9,070 nucleotides of DNA from an uncultured Oscillospiraceae bacterium. GTDB lineage: Bacteria; Bacillota; Clostridia; Oscillospirales; Ruminococcaceae. Position 1 is the first letter of the stretch. The number at the start of each line of letters is the position of its first letter. The stretch lies in assembly GCA_958427155.1 (NCBI GenBank), contig CAUABB010000049.1, forward strand, positions 1 to 9,070. The letters are read 5' to 3'. Shown in pieces: positions 1 through 6,643 of the stretch. The notes below the pieces were generated by a model, which had not been told where the DNA came from, searched no databases, and was given only the letters and a program-made list of their open reading frames with translations. The position numbers were made by a program, and so were the translations under genes.

Positions 1-1761
1 TCGCAGCAGGGACAGGTCAGAAGAATCCGGGCTTGAGGGGTCAAATCCGGTCAGTTCAAGCAGCTTTCGGGCGGCTGCATAACTTTCTGGATGAACCGCT
101 GTCCGGTCCAGGTATTCTTTGGATTCTGGAACTCTTAGAAAGCCTGCACACTGCTCGAAGGCTTTGTTTCCAAGTTTTGGCACCTTCATCAAAGATTTAC
201 GCCCCGGGAAGGCCCCGTTTTCTTCCCGGTAGGTGACAATGTTTTTGGCCACTGTTTTATTGATTCCCGCAACATAGGAGAGAAGCGATTCACTGGCGGT
301 ATTTAGGTCGACCCCTACGGAGTTGACGCAGTCTTCTACCACGCCGGATAAAGCAGCTCCCAACTGGTTTTGCGGCATATCGTGCTGATACTGCCCCACC
401 CCGATCGCCTTGGGGTCAATTTTAACCAGTTCTGCCAGCGGATCCTGAAGGCGCCGGGCAATTGAAACTGCGCTGCGGAGGGAAACGTCAAAATCCGGAA
501 ATTCTTCAGCTCCGAGTTTTGAAGCCGAGTAAACGGAAGCGCCCGCCTCACTTACAACCATGTAGGCGGTCTGTCCACCGAGTTCCCGCAGGGTGTCTGC
601 TACAAATATTTCAGACTCGCGTGAAGCAGTTCCGTTTCCAATTGCGATGACAGAGACGTGGTATTTGCGAATCAGTTCCAGCAACGTTTTTCGCGCTTCC
701 TCCGTTTTGTTTTGAGGCGGTGTGGGATAGATCACAGTCGTGTCTAGCACTCGACCCGTTTCGTCTACGACGGCAATTTTACAGCCAGTGCGGTAGGCGG
801 GGTCAAAACCCAGCGTTACCGCACCTTTAACCGGCGGCTGCATGAGAAGCTGCTTTAAGTTGACGGAGAAAACTTTAATTGCGTTCTCGTCGGCTTTCTC
901 TGTAAGCCCAGAGCGGATTTCTCGTTCCAAAGAAGGAAAGATAAGCCGGGAAAAAGCATCCTTGCAGGCTGCCTTGACGGTATCGGTGCAGGGGCCGACC
1001 GGCGGTTTCACAATTTCCCGGAAAATAATTTCCATGCAACGACTTTCTTCACAGATGAGAGAAATTTTAAGAATTCCTTCCCGTTCTCCCCGGTCAACTG
1101 CGAGAACGCGGTGTCCAGCTATTTTTGAGATAGGCTCCGTATAATCATAATACATAGAATAAACGGTATCTTCTTCCGTCTTCCCTTCAGAATGGAGAGA
1201 AGCGCTTTTTAGCAGGTAAGAGCGTAACTTTCCACGGAGAACTGCATTGTCAGACACCTGTTCTGCGATAATATCCATCGCGCCCTGAAGTGCTTCCTCG
1301 GGAGAGTGGAGCTCTTTTTCGGGATTACAGTAGCCGCTTGCCAGTGAAAGAGGTGAGTCTGACTTTGGGGATTGCTCTAAAATTTCCAGAGCCAGAGGTT
1401 CCAGCCCTTTTTCTTTTGCCACGGAGGCGCGTGTACGCCTTTTCTGTTTGTAGGGGCGGTAAAGATCCTCCACTTCGGAAAGGATTTTCGCCTCTGCGAG
1501 GGATTTTTCCAGTTCGGGAGTGAGTTTCCCTTGTTCTTCAATCGCAGACCGAACCTCTTCCTTTCGTTTTTGCAGTCCCCGCAGATAAGAAAGCCGGTCC
1601 GCGAGGGCGCGCAGAAGCTGGTCGTCCAAAGACCCGGTCATCTCTTTGCGGTAACGCGCGATAAAAGGTATGGTGTTTCCATCATCAATTAGTTTTACAA
1701 CATTTTCTACCTGTCCGGCACGAAGGTGAAATTCGTTTGTAAGCTGCTGAACCAGTTCCAT
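1..1761 (-). CDS. tex: Tex, RNA-binding transcription accessory protein (C-terminus beyond window)
   Basis: The reading frame stays open from an ATG at 1761 to the left edge, giving 587 residues; Tex proteins are usually about 720-780 long, so the C-terminal S1 RNA-binding domain is missing only because the window ends. Visible Tex hallmarks are IPFIARYRKE (31-40), VEDLYRPYKQKRRTRA (97-112), the YqgF/RNase H-like core with GFDPAYRTGCK (318-328), IGNGTASRE (374-382) and SEAGASVYSAS (404-414), IGVGQYQHDM (453-462), and a helix-hairpin-helix region at about 480-545. Family knowledge: Tex is a cytoplasmic nucleic-acid-binding protein related to eukaryotic Spt6, and it affects transcription and sometimes toxin or virulence expression. 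It is the second gene of a leftward operon. The start is fixed by an AGGAGG inside the end of the upstream gene and by the normal Tex N-terminus (MELVQQL...). No frameshift or missing motif is seen. Confidence 0.98.
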   Translation of the reverse strand, partial: MELVQQLTNEFHLRAGQVENVVKLIDDGNTIPFIARYRKEMTGSLDDQLLRALADRLSYLRGLQKRKEEVRSAIEEQGKLTPELEKSLAEAKILSEVEDLYRPYKQKRRTRASVAKEKGLEPLALEILEQSPKSDSPLSLASGYCNPEKELHSPEEALQGAMDIIAEQVSDNAVLRGKLRSYLLKSASLHSEGKTEEDTVYSMYYDYTEPISKIAGHRVLAVDRGEREGILKISLICEESRCMEIIFREIVKPPVGPCTDTVKAACKDAFSRLIFPSLEREIRSGLTEKADENAIKVFSVNLKQLLMQPPVKGAVTLGFDPAYRTGCKIAVVDETGRVLDTTVIYPTPPQNKTEEARKTLLELIRKYHVSVIAIGNGTASRESEIFVADTLRELGGQTAYMVVSEAGASVYSASKLGAEEFPDFDVSLRSAVSIARRLQDPLAELVKIDPKAIGVGQYQHDMPQNQLGAALSGVVEDCVNSVGVDLNTASESLLSYVAGINKTVAKNIVTYREENGAFPGRKSLMKVPKLGNKAFEQCAGFLRVPESKEYLDRTAVHPESYAAARKLLELTGFDPSSPDSSDLSLLR

Positions 1762-1764
1762 AAG

Positions 1765-2364
1765 TTATTGTTCCTCCTGGGTGAGCTTCAGGCAAAGCGT
1801 AAGCTCTAATTCGTGATTATCATATACCAGTTTGATATTTTCAAGGGCCTTTTCATCCGCCGTAGGAACAGCGTTTGAAATTTCATCAAAGGATTTGGGG
1901 TGCTTTTCGTATTTTAAACGGTTCCGATGGTCTGAAAGAGACCAGTAGTATCCAGTCCCCCTCAAAATTCCAAAATGCATCAGGCCGTCGGATAGCGTTG
2001 GAGTATAACCCGGAATGTTTCCAAGTGCAGCTGTTTCGTACAGACAGCGACAGATAGCGGTGAGAACCCCGTCCTCGTTTTGTGAAGCGGTTTTTGGAAG
2101 GCGAAGGGACGGCGCCGGAAAAATCAGAGGTGTATGCAGACCGACGCGGAGTATATTTGCCTGGATCCGTATACCACACCATCCTCCTTCAAAAGCAGTT
2201 AAAAATGGAAGCAGGATAAAGACGGCGCGTGAAATAAGATCCTCAAAACGATGAAGCACGGCTCTGTCAAGTCCTTCAGCAAAAAGGGTTTCCAGTTTCC
2301 GGTAAATTTTTTCTTCCCAGTCCGGCATGCTGGTGAAGATAATTTTTTCCTCTTTTAAATTCAT
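1765..2364 (-). CDS. Hypothetical protein, first gene of the tex operon
   Basis: A 199-residue protein that I do not recognise. Its start is well supported: AAAAGGAGG lies 5 nt before the ATG at 2364. It has no signal peptide. One hydrophobic stretch (about 46-58, RAVFILLPFLTAF) is flanked by charged sequence and looks more like a buried helix than a membrane anchor. The N-terminal third is charged and helical (WEEKIYRKLETLFAEGLDRAVLHRFEDL, given here as residues 16-43). The middle has aromatic and glycine-rich parts (WCGIRIQAN 62-70; GILRGTGYYWSLSDHRNRL 132-150), and the C-terminus is acidic. The protein is probably cytoplasmic. It is transcribed with tex, whose start codon follows after 3 bp, so a role near Tex is possible, but no function can be read from the sequence. 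Confidence 0.85.
   Translation of the reverse strand: MNLKEEKIIFTSMPDWEEKIYRKLETLFAEGLDRAVLHRFEDLISRAVFILLPFLTAFEGGWCGIRIQANILRVGLHTPLIFPAPSLRLPKTASQNEDGVLTAICRCLYETAALGNIPGYTPTLSDGLMHFGILRGTGYYWSLSDHRNRLKYEKHPKSFDEISNAVPTADEKALENIKLVYDNHELELTLCLKLTQEEQ
1773..1778 (-). promoter_or_regulatory. Ribosome binding site of tex inside the upstream gene
   Basis: AGGAGG on the minus strand, 11 nt before the tex ATG at 1761. It overlaps the last codons (Glu-Glu-Gln) of the 199-residue gene, whose stop codon is 3 bp from the tex start. Ribosomes ending the upstream gene would therefore cover this site, which suggests translational coupling (inference). Confidence 0.75.
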
Positions 2365-2458
2365 AAAAACCTCCTTTTAAGTTATGAAAGATATATTCAG
2401 GAGATAATGTTGATTTTATGTAATTGACTATCTAGCAAACCTTTGAAGAAGTCCTTTT

Positions 2459-2487
2459 ATTATACCACGGGATTATTTAATTTACGA
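2459..2487 (-). promoter_or_regulatory. Leftward extended -10 promoter for the tex operon
   Basis: The minus strand reads TGGTATAAT at 2467-2459, a perfect TATAAT with the TGn extension. The -35 position 17 bp upstream (TCGTAA, 2487-2482) is poor, as is common for extended -10 promoters. Transcription would start near 2452, leaving a leader of about 88 nt with no obvious hairpin before the 199-residue gene. Confidence 0.6.
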
Positions 2488-2550
2488 GAGTGATAAGTTA
2501 CAAAAATCAATCTGTGCAAATTTGGCCTTATATTTTGTGAAAGATGAGTA

Positions 2551-2580
2551 TTGTTTTACAATTCTTTTGGTTGATATAAT
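2551..2580 (+). promoter_or_regulatory. Rightward promoter candidate, distal
   Basis: TTGTTT (2551-2556), an 18-bp spacer, then TATAAT (2575-2580) preceded by TGA, which makes an extended -10. It points towards the GNAT-MATE pair and would give a leader of about 140 nt. Confidence 0.5.
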
Positions 2581-2582
2581 AG

Positions 2583-2594
2583 AATAGGTCTATT
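2583..2594 (+). promoter_or_regulatory. Short palindrome at the distal start site, possible operator
   Basis: AATAG-GT-CTATT, two 5-bp arms around a 2-bp centre, lies directly at the expected start site of the distal promoter. The position suits a repressor site, but arms this short can arise by chance. Confidence 0.25.
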
Positions 2595-2667
2595 GTTCGT
2601 ATGTGGTTAAAAACTCATTTAAGACGGGCATAGGCAAGCTATTTTTTCTTGAAAAACAACTAGGGTT

Positions 2668-2696
2668 TTTACATTTTTAGAAAAGGCCGTTATATT
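2668..2696 (+). promoter_or_regulatory. Rightward promoter, proximal to the GNAT gene
   Basis: TTTACA (2668-2673), an exact 17-bp spacer and TATATT (2691-2696), each box one base from the sigma-A consensus. The start would be near 2703, just ahead of the AAGGGGGG ribosome binding site (2711-2718) of the GNAT gene. An AAAAAC/GTTTTT inverted repeat (2652-2670) touches the -35 box. Confidence 0.6.
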
Positions 2697-2726
2697 TCTA
2701 AATATTTTTAAAGGGGGGCTCGTCAA

Positions 2727-3245
2727 ATGGAAAGCGAAGTAAGAATATCGGTCGTGCAGGAGTACAGCGAAATTGCCGAAATTGCGGCGTTAGCAGATGA
2801 AGTGTGGCATGAGCACTACAGTAATCTGCTTTCAAAGGGTCAGATCGATTATATGGTGGAAAAGTTTCAGAGCGAAAAGGCGATAGTTGAGGCGATTGCC
2901 AAGGACTCATATACCTATTATGCAATCCGAGACGCCGGTCAAATCATTGGCTACTGTGCGGCGCAGCCCTGTGAAAAGGATCACAGCCTTTTTTTAAGTA
3001 AGCTTTATATTCACGCGGATTATCGGGGCAAACGGATTTCCAGGCTTGTGATGGCGATGCTTTCTGAGAGGTGTATTACAGATGGGTATCATTCCATCTG
3101 GTTGACGGTTAATAAGGGAAATAAAACTTCTATTGAAATATACAGGAAACTCGGATTTACCATTGAGCGGGAACAGGTAACGGATATCGGGAATGGCTAT
3201 GTGATGGATGATTATGTCATGCGCTACCCGGTCAACTTGGGGTAG
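2727..3245 (+). CDS. GNAT-family N-acetyltransferase, PaiA-like
   Basis: A 172-residue protein of normal single-domain GNAT length. Such enzymes transfer acetyl from acetyl-CoA to an amine, and PaiA-type members act on polyamines; the substrate here cannot be read from sequence. The N-terminal pattern VWHEHYSNLLSKGQIDYMVEKF (residues 26-47) resembles the PaiA-like group. Strand 4 and the pyrophosphate loop are at LSKLYIHADYRGKRIS (90-105), and the C-terminal motif NKTSIEIYRKLGF is at 132-144. The loop is unusual: RGKRIS, where RGKGIG/A or RGKGIS is expected, so an Arg (103) replaces the central Gly. The start has AAGGGGGG 8 nt upstream and a good promoter. The MATE pump gene follows after 14 bp, suggesting co-transcription and a shared detoxification role (inference). 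Confidence 0.9.
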   Translation: MESEVRISVVQEYSEIAEIAALADEVWHEHYSNLLSKGQIDYMVEKFQSEKAIVEAIAKDSYTYYAIRDAGQIIGYCAAQPCEKDHSLFLSKLYIHADYRGKRISRLVMAMLSERCITDGYHSIWLTVNKGNKTSIEIYRKLGFTIEREQVTDIGNGYVMDDYVMRYPVNLG

Positions 3246-3259
3246 TTTGCTGGCGAAAG

Positions 3260-4693
3260 GTGATTTATTTCAGCAAAACAACAATGCAAATTTTCACATC
3301 AGGCAATGGCATAGCGGATGGAGATGAACTCGCTTTGAAGCTTTTTGTCAGGAATAAATTGTTTTATAAAAATTTGGTGCTTCTTGCGCTTCCTCTGATT
3401 GGTCAGTCTATGATCAACCAGGGTGTCAATATGATGGATACAATTATGCTGGGAAATTTTGGAGAGGTTACCATATCCGGGTCCGCTCTTGCGAACCAGT
3501 ATTATTTAATTTTTACCATCCTGCATTTCGGACTGTCCGGAGGGGCAGCGGTAATGACAGGGCAGTTTTGGGGCAGGAAAGAGATCGAACATATCCGGGG
3601 CGTTATTACACTTGCGTTGAGAATCAGTGTTTGTGTTGCTTTGGTGATGTCTTCCCTTTCCTATTTTGCCGGAACTGAGATTATGGGCTTTTATACGAGT
3701 GATCCGTTGATTATTGCAGCGGGTGCCAAATATATGAGAATTATGGCGTTTGGATACCTAATGCATGGAATTTCTTTGACACTGGTAATTATCTACCGCA
3801 CAGTTCATCTGGTAAAGATTGGGTTTTTCAGCTCTCTTATTTCTTTTTTTGTCAATATTTTTTTCAACTGGATTTTTATTTTCGGAGAGCTGGGTGCGCC
3901 TCGAATGGAAATTGAAGGCGCAGCTCTCGGCACGGTTATTGCGCGGGCAGTTGAATTTGTTATTGTAGTGGGTTATGTCTTTTTTGCGGATAAACGGATT
4001 GGTTACCGCTTCAAAAGTTTGTTGCTGCCAGTAAGGGAGTATATCCACAGTTTTGTTCGGCGCGGGGCACCGGTTATTATCAGCGATGCCATGCTGGCCT
4101 TTGGGGAAAATATGCTTTCCATGGTTATGGGCCAGATGGGGGCGGTTATGGTTGCTGCCAACAGTATTACAGCAGTGGTGGTTCAGTGTTGTACGGTTTT
4201 CTCCATGGGCCTTTCCGGAGCGGCTTCGGTTATTACGGGGAACGCTGTCGGTGCCGGGGAATATGACCGGGCTGAGCAGGAGGGGATTACACTCTTCGTT
4301 TTCAGTGTCCTGGTGGGAATTTTGGCTGCTGCGGTAATTTTACTGCTTTGTCCGTTGATTGTAAACGCTTATAATGTCAGCGATGAAACCAAAAATTTAG
4401 CAAGCGTATTTATGTCAATCATGGCTTTGATAGTCGTGTTCCAGACGAGCGGCGGCGTTTTGACGAAAGGGGTTCTCCGCGGTGGGGGCGATACAAAGTT
4501 TTTAATGTTCGCAGATGTAGCTTTTCTTTGGCTTGCGTCAATTCCGTTTGGGGCGCTGGCGGGGCTTGTTTTCGGATGGGAGCCGGGGTTGGTTTATTTT
4601 TTGTTAAAAATTGATCTGGTTATTAAGGCTATCTGGTGTATCTTTCGTCTTTACAGTCGGAAATGGATCCACCTGGTACGGGTGGAAGATTAA
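3260..4693 (+). CDS. MATE-family multidrug efflux transporter
   Basis: An integral membrane antiporter of about 450-477 residues, the usual MATE length, with twelve hydrophobic segments in two homologous halves. Known members export cationic drugs, dyes or metabolites in exchange for Na+ or H+. Hallmarks: LPLIGQSMINQGVNMMDTIM in the first helices (44-63), GGAAVMTGQFWGRKE (94-108), the matching second-half loop AASVITGNAVGAGEYDRA (321-338), and GVLRGGGDTKF (404-414). The start is uncertain. The GTG at 3260 lacks a well-spaced ribosome binding site and adds 25 non-typical residues. An ATG lies at 3284. A TTG at 3335 has GGAG 11 nt upstream and gives an N-terminus (MKLFVRNKLFYKN) close to that of ordinary MATE proteins. 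It sits 14 bp after the GNAT gene and ends at a terminator. Confidence 0.95.
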   Translation: MIYFSKTTMQIFTSGNGIADGDELALKLFVRNKLFYKNLVLLALPLIGQSMINQGVNMMDTIMLGNFGEVTISGSALANQYYLIFTILHFGLSGGAAVMTGQFWGRKEIEHIRGVITLALRISVCVALVMSSLSYFAGTEIMGFYTSDPLIIAAGAKYMRIMAFGYLMHGISLTLVIIYRTVHLVKIGFFSSLISFFVNIFFNWIFIFGELGAPRMEIEGAALGTVIARAVEFVIVVGYVFFADKRIGYRFKSLLLPVREYIHSFVRRGAPVIISDAMLAFGENMLSMVMGQMGAVMVAANSITAVVVQCCTVFSMGLSGAASVITGNAVGAGEYDRAEQEGITLFVFSVLVGILAAAVILLLCPLIVNAYNVSDETKNLASVFMSIMALIVVFQTSGGVLTKGVLRGGGDTKFLMFADVAFLWLASIPFGALAGLVFGWEPGLVYFLLKIDLVIKAIWCIFRLYSRKWIHLVRVED

Positions 4694-4703
4694 ATACTGA
4701 CAG

Positions 4704-4738
4704 AAAACGCTGCACCTTATTTTGGTGTGGCGTTTTTT
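4704..4738 (+). terminator. Intrinsic terminator of the GNAT-MATE unit
   Basis: AAAACGCTGCACC (4704-4716) pairs with GGTGTGGCGTTTT (4724-4736) around a 7-nt loop. Two of the pairs are G-U. The stem runs into six T residues (4733-4738). It lies 10 bp after the MATE stop codon. Confidence 0.9.
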
Positions 4739-4740
4739 AT

Positions 4741-4767
4741 ACAGCTTAGAGAGTAGATTTAAGCTGT
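4741..4767 (+). repeat. 8-bp inverted repeat after the terminator
   Basis: ACAGCTTA (4741-4748) and TAAGCTGT (4760-4767) are perfect inverted copies 11 bp apart, directly after the terminator T-run. The repeat could be a protein-binding site or a weak hairpin; no T-run follows it. Confidence 0.4.
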
Positions 4768-4929
4768 CATCGAAAATGCGAACAATTTGACAGAGATGAA
4801 AGAGAAAAAAGAGGATAAATTTTGACTTAACTGCTCCTCAGTTTGGCTACTACGTCACAAATTGGCTTTAATAAAAGATGTTTTTTCTCGAAAGGGTATA
4901 AAAATAAATTGATTTGGGTTAGAAAATAT

Positions 4930-4958
4930 TTGCGTCAGATCAGAAAGGGACTTATAAT
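4930..4958 (+). promoter_or_regulatory. Promoter candidate for the pyruvyl transferase-family gene
   Basis: A perfect TATAAT (4953-4958) with TTGCGT 17 bp upstream (4930-4935). The -35 box is weak. Transcription would begin near 4965, giving a leader of about 140 nt before the ATG at 5107. The stretch between the terminator and this promoter (about 4770-4929) shows nothing else that I can support. Confidence 0.5.
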
Positions 4959-4980
4959 AGAAAAAGTTAAAGGGGAAATA

Positions 4981-5025
4981 ATGAAAATTCAGCGTTTTTG
5001 CCTGTGGGACATCAAGAGGGGATGA
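4981..5025 (+). CDS. Tiny ORF in the leader (14 codons), possible leader peptide
   Basis: MKIQRFCLWDIKRG. The ATG has AAAGGGG 5 nt upstream, a credible ribosome binding site, and it lies just downstream of the 4953-4958 TATAAT. A second ORF of 12 codons (MTYRAIVELSPC, 5022-5060) starts at an ATGA overlap with its stop codon. Together they may be a translated leader, a gene remnant broken by one base, or chance. No amino-acid run typical of attenuator peptides is present. Confidence 0.25.
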   Translation: MKIQRFCLWDIKRG

Positions 5026-5059
5026 CCTACCGCGCTATTGTCGAGTTGAGTCCTTGCTA

Positions 5060-5080
5060 GTTCGGTATTTTATACTGAAC
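5060..5080 (+). promoter_or_regulatory. Hairpin just before the pyruvyl transferase-family ribosome binding site
   Basis: GTTCGGTAT (5060-5068) and ATACTGAAC (5072-5080) form a 9-bp stem with one G-U pair around a TTT loop. The stem starts exactly at the TAG stop of the second tiny ORF and ends 14 nt before AGGAGA. There is no T-run, so it is not a terminator; it could be an operator or an RNA control element. Confidence 0.4.
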
Positions 5081-5106
5081 GGTTGCTGAATGACAGGAGA
5101 ATTTTT

Positions 5107-6516
5107 ATGAGAGAACGAAAGTTTCGAATTGCTTTTACCGGCGCATATGATATCGCTAATTATGGGGATCACCTGTTCCCTCCTATCTTTCAAAAAGAAA
5201 TGGAACAGAGAGGAATTCCTTGTGAGATTTTTCTGTTTTCCCTGTTTGAAACAGAGGAACCATTCCGGGAAGGAATTCGGGTGTATGCCTTGTCACAGCT
5301 TGAGAAGATGCATCTTCAGAAACCGTTTGACGCAATTGTTGTAGGAGGAGGGGAATTAATCCACTATTCTTCCTGTCAGCAGCTTTTCAACCCGAGTGAT
5401 ACGGATTATCAAACTTATAATATCTATGCAACTTGGATCGTTCCCTCTTTAGTTGGACTAAAATATGGAATTAAAATCCTTTGGAATGCCCCCGGAGGGC
5501 AGTACCCCTTTCCAGAGTTTTACCGTTTCTATACTAGATATCTTACATCCTCTGTGAATTATTTAAGTGTGCGGAACCGTTCTACCAAAGAATTTTTAGC
5601 GGAGTGCGGGATACCGGATGAAGAGATTTCTCTTGTCCCAGATACTGGTTTCCGGGTTAGGTCGCTTTATTCGGAAAAAGAGCTTTATGAGTGTCGGGAA
5701 AGATTACTTGGATTTGATGCGCCTTATGCAGTTCTTCATATGAACCGTCATATCAAAGATGAGGACTTTGATGAGCTGATCAACACAGCGAAATTTTTGC
5801 GTGGGAAAGGATTGCAGGTGGTCTGCTTTCCTCTTGCTTATACCCATAATGATATGTCAATGGTCAGAAGGGTTCAGACAGTTTTTCCGGAGGTTCGGAT
5901 CGTTGGGGTATCAGAAAATCAGATTCTCTCTCTTCAGGAGATGGTCAGTCTCCTGTCTGGATGTTCGCTTTATCTTGGAATCAGCTTTCATGGGGCTGTC
6001 ACCGCTTTGGCATTTGGGAAACGGGCTGTGAATTTTGATTATATAGGAAGTGTCAAAACAAAAGACCTTTATGGTTCTTTGGGGTTGGAACAGTTTTATG
6101 TGTGTAGGAAAGAGGACCTTTGCAATGCGGTAGAAGCTGCTTTGGAGTACAGTTATCCCGATTGTACCGATATGGTTAATGAGAAGATAAGCGGCCATTT
6201 TGATCGAATTGCAGAAGAGCTTCGCAGTTTGCTTAATCACACTGAAAATACGGGCAGGAACCCTGTTTGCCAGGACTCGTATTTTGATTTTATTAATTCT
6301 TTAACCAAGTATTATATGGATTCTTCTTATGATATTTCTGTTATGACCAAGCGCCTTGAAGAGAAGGATGAAGTGATGATCCGCCTTTATCGGGAGGCAG
6401 AGGAAGCGCAGCAGTATATTCGAAAACTTGAGGCAGATCTTTCTGCCGTTTCCTCTCCAAAGCCGCAGCCGTTTATTCGTAGATGTCTTAGAAAGATTCG
6501 AAGGTTGTTCCGATAA
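5107..6516 (+). CDS. Polysaccharide pyruvyl transferase-family protein
   Basis: A 469-residue protein matching the polysaccharide pyruvyl transferase family (Pfam PF04230), whose known members (CsaB and exopolysaccharide enzymes) add pyruvate ketals from phosphoenolpyruvate to cell-surface sugars. Two GT-B-like halves are visible: RIAFTGAYDIANYGDHL (7-23, the N-terminal glycine/NYGD loop), DAIVVGGGELIH (75-86), YLSVRNRSTKEFLAECGI (152-169), VPDTGF (177-182), then LYLGISFHGAVTALAFGK (288-305), holding the conserved His and GxHG-like loop. The catalytic domain ends near 375. An unusual tail follows: a charged coiled-coil-like stretch (about 412-445), then a basic amphipathic end (FIRRCLRKIRRLFR, 456-469) that may bind membrane or another protein. 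ATG 5107 is chosen because AGGAGA lies 6 nt before it; a TTG at 5083 has no such site. No other polysaccharide genes adjoin it, so its substrate is unknown. Confidence 0.9.
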   Translation: MRERKFRIAFTGAYDIANYGDHLFPPIFQKEMEQRGIPCEIFLFSLFETEEPFREGIRVYALSQLEKMHLQKPFDAIVVGGGELIHYSSCQQLFNPSDTDYQTYNIYATWIVPSLVGLKYGIKILWNAPGGQYPFPEFYRFYTRYLTSSVNYLSVRNRSTKEFLAECGIPDEEISLVPDTGFRVRSLYSEKELYECRERLLGFDAPYAVLHMNRHIKDEDFDELINTAKFLRGKGLQVVCFPLAYTHNDMSMVRRVQTVFPEVRIVGVSENQILSLQEMVSLLSGCSLYLGISFHGAVTALAFGKRAVNFDYIGSVKTKDLYGSLGLEQFYVCRKEDLCNAVEAALEYSYPDCTDMVNEKISGHFDRIAEELRSLLNHTENTGRNPVCQDSYFDFINSLTKYYMDSSYDISVMTKRLEEKDEVMIRLYREAEEAQQYIRKLEADLSAVSSPKPQPFIRRCLRKIRRLFR

Positions 6517-6577
6517 ATATTTTTTGCAGTGCTTTAAAGTCTCCTCTGATCAATGCGCGGCTTTACGGCATTTCTGC

Positions 6578-6606
6578 TTGACAATTTTTTGAATTTTGCT
6601 GATAAT
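6578..6606 (+). promoter_or_regulatory. Near-consensus promoter of the CsoR-family gene
   Basis: TTGACA (6578-6583), a 17-bp spacer and GATAAT (6601-6606), one mismatch in all. The start would be near 6613, only about 30 nt before the ATG. CCTC (6617-6620) and GAGG (6632-6635) are a weak inverted pair that spans the ribosome binding site; a classic CsoR G/C-tract operator is not evident. No clear terminator separates this promoter from the preceding gene (6517-6577). Confidence 0.8.
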
Positions 6607-6643
6607 GTACACAGAACCTCATTGGAGATGGGAGGCGTGAAAA

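Noticed and set aside
842..1144. 100-codon rightward frame opposite tex
   Set aside because: It is antisense to conserved Tex sequence, with low-complexity Ser/Arg content and no ribosome binding site.
1886..2254. Overlapping frames on both strands within the 199-residue gene
   Set aside because: Arg/Ser/Pro-rich shadows without ribosome binding sites; the 1765-2364 frame has a strong site and operon logic.
4770..4929. Possible riboswitch or T-box upstream of the pyruvyl transferase-family gene
   Set aside because: No recognisable conserved core, anti-terminator pair or T-run; the stretch is upstream of the likely transcript start.
4843..4980. Upstream extension of the tiny ORF from a TTG at 4843 (60-residue product)
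   Set aside because: No ribosome binding site, AT-driven Lys/Ile-rich content, and the frame runs through the TATAAT box at 4953; only the internal ATG at 4981 has a good site.
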